Source: Ruminococcus sp.
GTDB taxonomy: Bacteria > Bacillota > Clostridia > Oscillospirales > Ruminococcaceae
NCBI GenBank assembly: GCA_019420505.1
Contig: JAHZHC010000015.1
Span: 1 to 9,254 of the forward strand
DNA length: 9,254 bases
Direction of reading: 5' to 3'
Below are positions 6,594-9,254 of the stretch, in pieces. Every line of letters starts with the position of its first letter. Position 1 is the first letter of the stretch. The notes under the pieces were generated by a model. It saw nothing but the letters and a program-made list of their open reading frames with translations. It did no database searches and was not told the origin of the DNA. The translations under genes and the position numbers were made by a program.

Positions 6594-6720
6594 CATACTT
6601 TCCGATTAATGAAAAATATTCTTTTCATTATATTTCTTATACCAAGAACGAAACAAATGCGTTAAAATTTTTGCGATTTGTACGAGCGAAAGCATTTCCA
6701 TTTGCATTTAGTATGCTATT
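6589..6720. repeat. 132-bp inverted-repeat structure with internal hairpins
   Basis: Perfect 11-bp terminal arms AATAGCATACT (6589-6599) and AGTATGCTATT (6710-6720) enclose 110 bases. Inside are a perfect 9-bp hairpin TAATGAAAA/TTTTCATTA (6607-6615 and 6622-6630, 6-base loop) and a second arm pair AAATGC (6655-6660) with GCATTT further right. The left arm contains the stop codon of the preceding gene. No T-tract follows, so it is not a simple terminator. No target duplication is visible at its ends. It could be a structured RNA made from the operon's 3' end, a small non-autonomous insertion, or a 3'-end stabiliser. Confidence 0.6.
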
Positions 6721-6769
6721 AAGAAAAACAGATTAATAATCAGGACTTGATGACAAATCACGCCGTATC

Positions 6770-6802
6770 ACAGGGCAGCTTCGGTTGTCCTGTTTCTTTT
6801 TT
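6770..6802 (+). terminator. Rho-independent terminator with UUCG tetraloop
   Basis: ACAGGGCAGC (6770-6779) pairs with GTTGTCCTGT (6784-6793) over ten positions, two of them G-U in RNA. They are closed by a C(UUCG)G tetraloop and followed by a T-rich tail. It ends the long plus-strand transcript that begins at 2774 and insulates the next cassette. Confidence 0.92.
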
Positions 6803-6809
6803 CAAGGGC

Positions 6810-6838
6810 TTGACAAACATAAAAAAGCATGTTAGAAT
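6810..6838 (+). promoter_or_regulatory. Sigma-A promoter of the zinc-ribbon gene
   Basis: TTGACA (6810-6815) and TAGAAT (6833-6838) have a 17-base spacer, with TGT before the -10. It starts only eight bases after the terminator tail. The -10 hexamer ends 51 bases before the start codon, and the 5' leader contains GTAATA and AATTACAG. The same elements recur after the promoter at 7714. Confidence 0.85.
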
Positions 6839-6889
6839 ATAGTTATCAAGTAATATGTTTGCAAAAAAATATAATTACAGGAGAAACGT

Positions 6890-7675
6890 ATGGAACAGCT
6901 ATTAGTAAGCCATTGGCATAAAAATACAAGATACGAAATACAGAGCATAGACGGCATGGAGTACATTGTTCCCTGCGAATACGGTTCGGTATATGATCCG
7001 ATAAAGAGCGAAAATGAAATGATGACTGAGGCATTGAATCTCGGCAAGTACCTGACGGAGAATGACCTCGGTCAGAACGAAATGGTTCTGGACTTCGTTC
7101 ACAAATACGGTCTGCTTGGTATAATGCCTGACATAGCAGGCTCAGACATAGGTAAAAATGAGCACGTCATCGTTCACGACAATATCTTTACTGATAGCGG
7201 TATCATTGATGTGAACGAGTTTGCCAAAATCTTCTTTCCTCTTGATAGCATTGATCTGCTTGATAAAACCAACAAGAAGGGCAAGCTGAGACTGTACTAC
7301 CGCAGTCCGATATACTCAACAATGTTCCTGCGGAAGTATAAGTACTGCGAACCACTTGAATGGGTGAAGAAATACTTCAAGTACTTGTACAGTTTCACGA
7401 CAGGAAAAGGATCAAAGCTGACGGAGTTCATTCCTCCTCGCCTAACATACAAGATAGACGATAGGAACGGTCTGAACCTGCTGTGCGAGTATGATTCCCT
7501 CAAGGCAATGATGGATCTCGCCTTTGCCAAAGCAGTAACCGGCAATAAGAAACCACTCCGTACCTGCAAACACTGTGGAAAGCTGTTCTATGCCACCGAT
7601 ATACGCAGCGAGTTCTGTTCCGCAAGATGCCGAAATCAGTATAACGTATACAAATCCAGAGCAAAGCACAATTGA
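6890..7675 (+). CDS. C-terminal zinc-ribbon (CGNR-like) protein
   Basis: This encodes 261 residues. An AGGAGA ribosome site precedes the ATG. The C-terminal 40 residues form a clear zinc-binding module: C226-K-H-C229-G-K-L-F, then F-C243-S-A-R-C247-R-N-Q-Y-N-V-Y-K-S-R. This resembles the CGNR-type zinc finger of nucleic-acid-binding proteins and the similar C-terminal modules of DUF6076-like clostridial proteins. Residues 1-220 show no motif I can name. They look globular and partly beta-rich, with I-I-D-V-N-E-F-A-K-I-F-F and L-R-L-Y-Y-R-S-P in the middle. No signal peptide or membrane segment is visible. It is monocistronic, with its own promoter and terminator, and is more G+C-rich than the preceding gene pair. 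DNA or RNA binding is inferred from the finger; a regulatory role in the element is possible. Confidence 0.85.
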   Translation: MEQLLVSHWHKNTRYEIQSIDGMEYIVPCEYGSVYDPIKSENEMMTEALNLGKYLTENDLGQNEMVLDFVHKYGLLGIMPDIAGSDIGKNEHVIVHDNIFTDSGIIDVNEFAKIFFPLDSIDLLDKTNKKGKLRLYYRSPIYSTMFLRKYKYCEPLEWVKKYFKYLYSFTTGKGSKLTEFIPPRLTYKIDDRNGLNLLCEYDSLKAMMDLAFAKAVTGNKKPLRTCKHCGKLFYATDIRSEFCSARCRNQYNVYKSRAKHN

Positions 7676-7690
7676 TGCTTTGCTCTTTTT
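7659..7690 (+). terminator. Rho-independent terminator of the zinc-ribbon gene
   Basis: A perfect 10-bp stem GAGCAAAGCA (7659-7668) / TGCTTTGCTC (7676-7685) with a 7-base loop is followed by TTTTT. The TGA stop codon lies within the loop, so the gene's last codons form half the stem. Confidence 0.95.
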
Positions 7691-7713
7691 GTTTCAAAAT
7701 AAAAATGGAGGCC

Positions 7714-7741
7714 TTGACAAATAAAAATAGTGTGTTATAAT
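7714..7741 (+). promoter_or_regulatory. Sigma-A promoter of the structured leader and ATPase gene
   Basis: TTGACA (7714-7719) and TATAAT (7736-7741) are separated by 16 bases, with TGT before the -10. Transcription should begin around 7748. The promoter and its first 50 bases resemble those at 6810 in layout. No gene with a ribosome site starts for more than 700 bases, apart from a 3-codon frame at 7906. Confidence 0.85.
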
Positions 7742-8476
7742 ATAATCACGAGAGTAATAGTATATATTTTATATGCAATTACAGAATTAATATGAAGTGC
7801 GAGCAGAGTTCGATTTAGAGACCCTGCTCATTCTTCTCCAAACCGTGTAATATGATATAGCAGAATATATATTACACAACCGGTTGTATAAAGAGGTGAC
7901 CTGAAATGAACAAATAAAAACCAAAAAGTAACTTGAAAATTGAATATGGGATCAGGAGTTACGTTGTTTCCGATGGTGGGGCGGTGAGCCGTACCATCCC
8001 AGAGATGCGCGATGACGCGAGAGCCGAGCGATAACATCTTTGGTTTCACATAGCGCAGATGTGAAGCAGCGATGAAAGTCGGGAACGGATACTTACACTC
8101 AGCCACAGTCCGAGCGTGATAAAACCGTCGCAGGCAATGGGAGTGTGCTGGGGCAGCCGAGCATTTAAGCTGCCTATGAGTCCGATGTGCAGTCGGGCGG
8201 CTTCTGATTCGTCAGGTATAGTACGGCGGATACTGCTGTAAAAAACAGTGTGTCCGTTATGCTGGACGTACTATGTCCTGATGCGTTCGTGATGTGTCTG
8301 ATTTATGTGCCAAAAATAGTTCAAATTGCAATAAAGATACTGCTCCCACATTTTTCACTTGGGATAGCAGAAATCCGTCGGACACAGCCCACACAAATAG
8401 TTCGCACGAGCAACTTGCCCGTAACGAAAAAAGCTGTCGGCTGTGTTCGGGAATCTCATGGGAAAGGAGGAATCAC
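7742..8476 (+). ncRNA. Long structured leader or candidate non-coding RNA
   Basis: Between the promoter and the ATPase start there is no convincing coding frame on either strand, yet many inverted repeats occur and base composition is clearly G+C-richer than in the preceding spacers. Stems seen: GAGCAG/CTGCTC near 7801-7829; AACCG-TGTAATAT with ATATTACA-bulge-CGGTT (7841-7885); GATGGT..CGG-TGAG-CCG..ACCATC (7972-7998); CGCG-ATGA-CGCG (8008-8019); TTCACAT/ATGTGAA (8045-8065); ACACTC (8095-8100) with GAGTGT (8141-8146); GGCAGC/GCTGCC (8152-8174); CCGA/TCGG near 8182-8196; and ATAGTACG/CGTACTAT (8218-8274) enclosing CGGA/TCCG and ACTG/CAGT. I know no RNA class that it matches. It may be a regulatory leader, a free-standing RNA or a decayed gene. 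Confidence 0.5.
7906..7917 (+). other. Three-codon frame with a good ribosome site
   Basis: AGAGGTG (7892-7898) is followed seven bases later by ATG-AAC-AAA-TAA. Such minimal frames can recruit or stall ribosomes in leaders. It could equally be the eroded start of a lost gene. It sits between the first large hairpin (ending at 7885) and the main structured part. Confidence 0.3.
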
Positions 8477-8481
8477 ATGAG
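8455..8481 (+). promoter_or_regulatory. Hairpin enclosing the ribosome site and start codon of the ATPase gene
   Basis: CTCATG (8455-8460) and CATGAG (8476-8481) are perfect inverted repeats. The AAAGGAGG site (8463-8470) lies in the loop and the ATG (8477-8479) lies in the right arm. Just upstream, ACACAGCC (8382-8389) can pair with GGCTGTGT (8439-8446). Translational control is plausible but inferred from complementarity only. Confidence 0.45.
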
Positions 8482-9202
8482 TAATATGTTACAAACGAAA
8501 ACCGCAGAAGAAATACTGTCAACAGTATTCAAGCCGAAGGAGTTCATCATTGACGGACTGCTCACGCAGGGATTGTATGTACTTGCAGGTGCACAAAAGG
8601 TTCGTAAGTCTTGGATGGCAATGGATATTTGCCTCAGCATTGCAACAGGAGTTCCTGTACTTGGACGTGGTACTATTCAAGGAACTGCTTTGTATCTTTG
8701 TCTCGAGGATAACTATCTGCGACTACAGCGCAGATTGTTTCAGATGAACGCCGAACCGATTGAGAATCTTCACTTCGCACTTGCTGCTGATAAGATAGGC
8801 GCAGGTCTTGAAGAGCAGATAGAAGCGTTCAAGAAAGAGCACGATGACTTGAAAATAGTTGTTGTCGATGTTATGCAAATGGTGCGCAGCAATGTTGAGT
8901 CGAGTTATGGTTCTGATTATGCAGAACTGATCGCGCTCAAACAGCTTGCATATCGCTTGAACATCTGCATACTGCTGATACATCATATGCGAAAAGCTAA
9001 GGACGATAATCCGTTCAATATGATGACAGGCAGTACAGGTATCGGCGGAGCTACTGACGGAAACTTTGCGCTCAAGGAAACAAAGTGCGGCTCAGGAAAA
9101 GCAATCATGTATTGTCAGGGACGTGACATTGAATACACTGAACTGCGAATGCATTTCGATACCGATGCCATGCGTTGGATAGTTGAGAACGAAGCTACAT
9201 GA
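8477..9202 (+). CDS. RepA-like AAA ATPase (RecA-fold), plasmid/ICE replication type
   Basis: This encodes 241 residues from the ATG with a perfect AAAGGAGG site. A longer in-frame frame reaches back to about 8294 but lacks a ribosome site and reads as leader sequence. The fold is that of hexameric RepA/DnaB-like ATPases. It has a Walker A-like loop G-A-Q-K-V-R-K-S-W (38-46), L-Y-L-C-L-E-D with acidic Glu77 and Asp78, a Walker B strand I-V-V-V-D (127-131), L-L-I-H-H-M-R-K (166-173) and a G-S-T-G-I-G-G-A-T-D segment (185-194). Relatives unwind the origin in plasmid RSF1010 replication or serve integrative elements. The usual Walker A glycine before Lys44 is Arg43, a variant I believe occurs in clostridial homologues. 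At 241 residues it is somewhat short but covers the whole ATPase core. It probably heads the element's maintenance module. Confidence 0.88.
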   Translation: MSNMLQTKTAEEILSTVFKPKEFIIDGLLTQGLYVLAGAQKVRKSWMAMDICLSIATGVPVLGRGTIQGTALYLCLEDNYLRLQRRLFQMNAEPIENLHFALAADKIGAGLEEQIEAFKKEHDDLKIVVVDVMQMVRSNVESSYGSDYAELIALKQLAYRLNICILLIHHMRKAKDDNPFNMMTGSTGIGGATDGNFALKETKCGSGKAIMYCQGRDIEYTELRMHFDTDAMRWIVENEAT

Positions 9203-9254
9203 GTCTGAATATCAAACCGTGTAAATGCCAATAATAACCACAAACAAAAGTGGA
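9199..9254 (+). pseudogene. Start of a following gene, possibly frameshifted
   Basis: An ATG overlaps the ATPase stop (ATGA) and reads M-S-L-N-I-K-P-C-K-C-Q, then stops at TAA. A change of frame near that point would continue open to the window edge as N-N-N-H-K-Q-K-W. The C-x-C pair hints at a zinc-ribbon protein beginning here. An alternative ATG at 9225 is also open to the edge but has no ribosome site. Too little sequence is present to decide. Confidence 0.25.

Noticed and set aside
6589..6720. Retron-type RNA
   Set aside because: The arm arrangement is suggestive, but no reverse transcriptase is encoded in the window, so the call cannot be supported.
7801..7840. tRNA-like or second attachment sequence (GTTCGATT with CTGCTC and TCTCCA)
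   Set aside because: There is no acceptor, D-arm or anticodon arm, and it shares no stretch with the tRNA-Leu fragment. It forms a simple hairpin instead.
7972..8085. T-box leader or group II intron domain
   Set aside because: Words such as GGTGGGGCGG and GATGAAAGTCG recall these, but the diagnostic T-box sequence, intron 5' end and domain V are absent.
7828..8106. A 92-codon minus-strand frame within the structured leader
   Set aside because: It has no ribosome site, runs antisense to several perfect hairpins and reads across a strong plus-strand leader. It is better explained as a by-product of structured RNA sequence.
8250..8480. A 76-codon plus-strand frame and the N-terminal extension of the ATPase frame from 8294
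   Set aside because: Neither has a ribosome site, and the perfect AAAGGAGG before the ATG at 8477 fixes the true start. The upstream residues show no relation to the family.
1..9254. CRISPR array
   Set aside because: No regularly spaced direct repeats of 23-40 bases occur. The short repeats seen are isolated pairs.

Overview
The window looks like accessory DNA from an A+T-rich gut Firmicute, probably a Ruminococcus/Oscillospiraceae-type clostridium. The reasons are strong AGGAGG-type ribosome sites, TTGACA/TGnTATAAT promoters, T-tailed hairpin terminators, a DUF4314-like remnant and a RepA-like ATPase of the kind carried by clostridial integrative elements. The taxon is inference; there is no ribosomal marker here.

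Layout. 1-397 is flanking DNA: a minus-strand remnant with its terminator, then a second minus-strand terminator that fits the tRNA next to it. 403-453 is the 3' part of a tRNA-Leu (anticodon UAG) on the minus strand with no 5' half beside it, which is the usual scar of an element integrated at a tRNA 3' end. The element would extend rightwards out of the window. 495-2299 is a tightly coupled minus-strand operon of three genes: a TIGR04255-family protein and two small unknown proteins. 2300-2773 is an A+T-rich divergent spacer with two hairpins. 2774-6593 is one plus-strand gene train: a near-consensus promoter, an HTH-fused cytosine-5 DNA methyltransferase, an Eco47II/Sau96I-type restriction endonuclease (expected site GGNCC), a DUF4145/HEPN-like protein and a DNA-binding-like protein with winged-helix segments. 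A 132-bp inverted-repeat structure and a UUCG terminator follow. 6810-7690 is a self-contained cassette: promoter, zinc-ribbon protein, terminator. From 7714 a very similar promoter drives a region of about 740 bases with no convincing gene but many hairpins. It ends at a RepA-like ATPase gene (8477-9202) whose start codon lies in a hairpin.

How the parts fit. The organisation resembles a defence cargo region next to an attachment site. The restriction-modification pair is the only functionally certain system, and a by-eye scan finds no GGNCC site anywhere in the window. The TIGR04255 trio and the HEPN/winged-helix pair are the best candidates for undescribed systems. They are distinctly more A+T-rich than the restriction-modification, zinc-ribbon and ATPase genes, which suggests separate acquisitions. 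The structured leader before the ATPase is the best candidate for an undescribed RNA.
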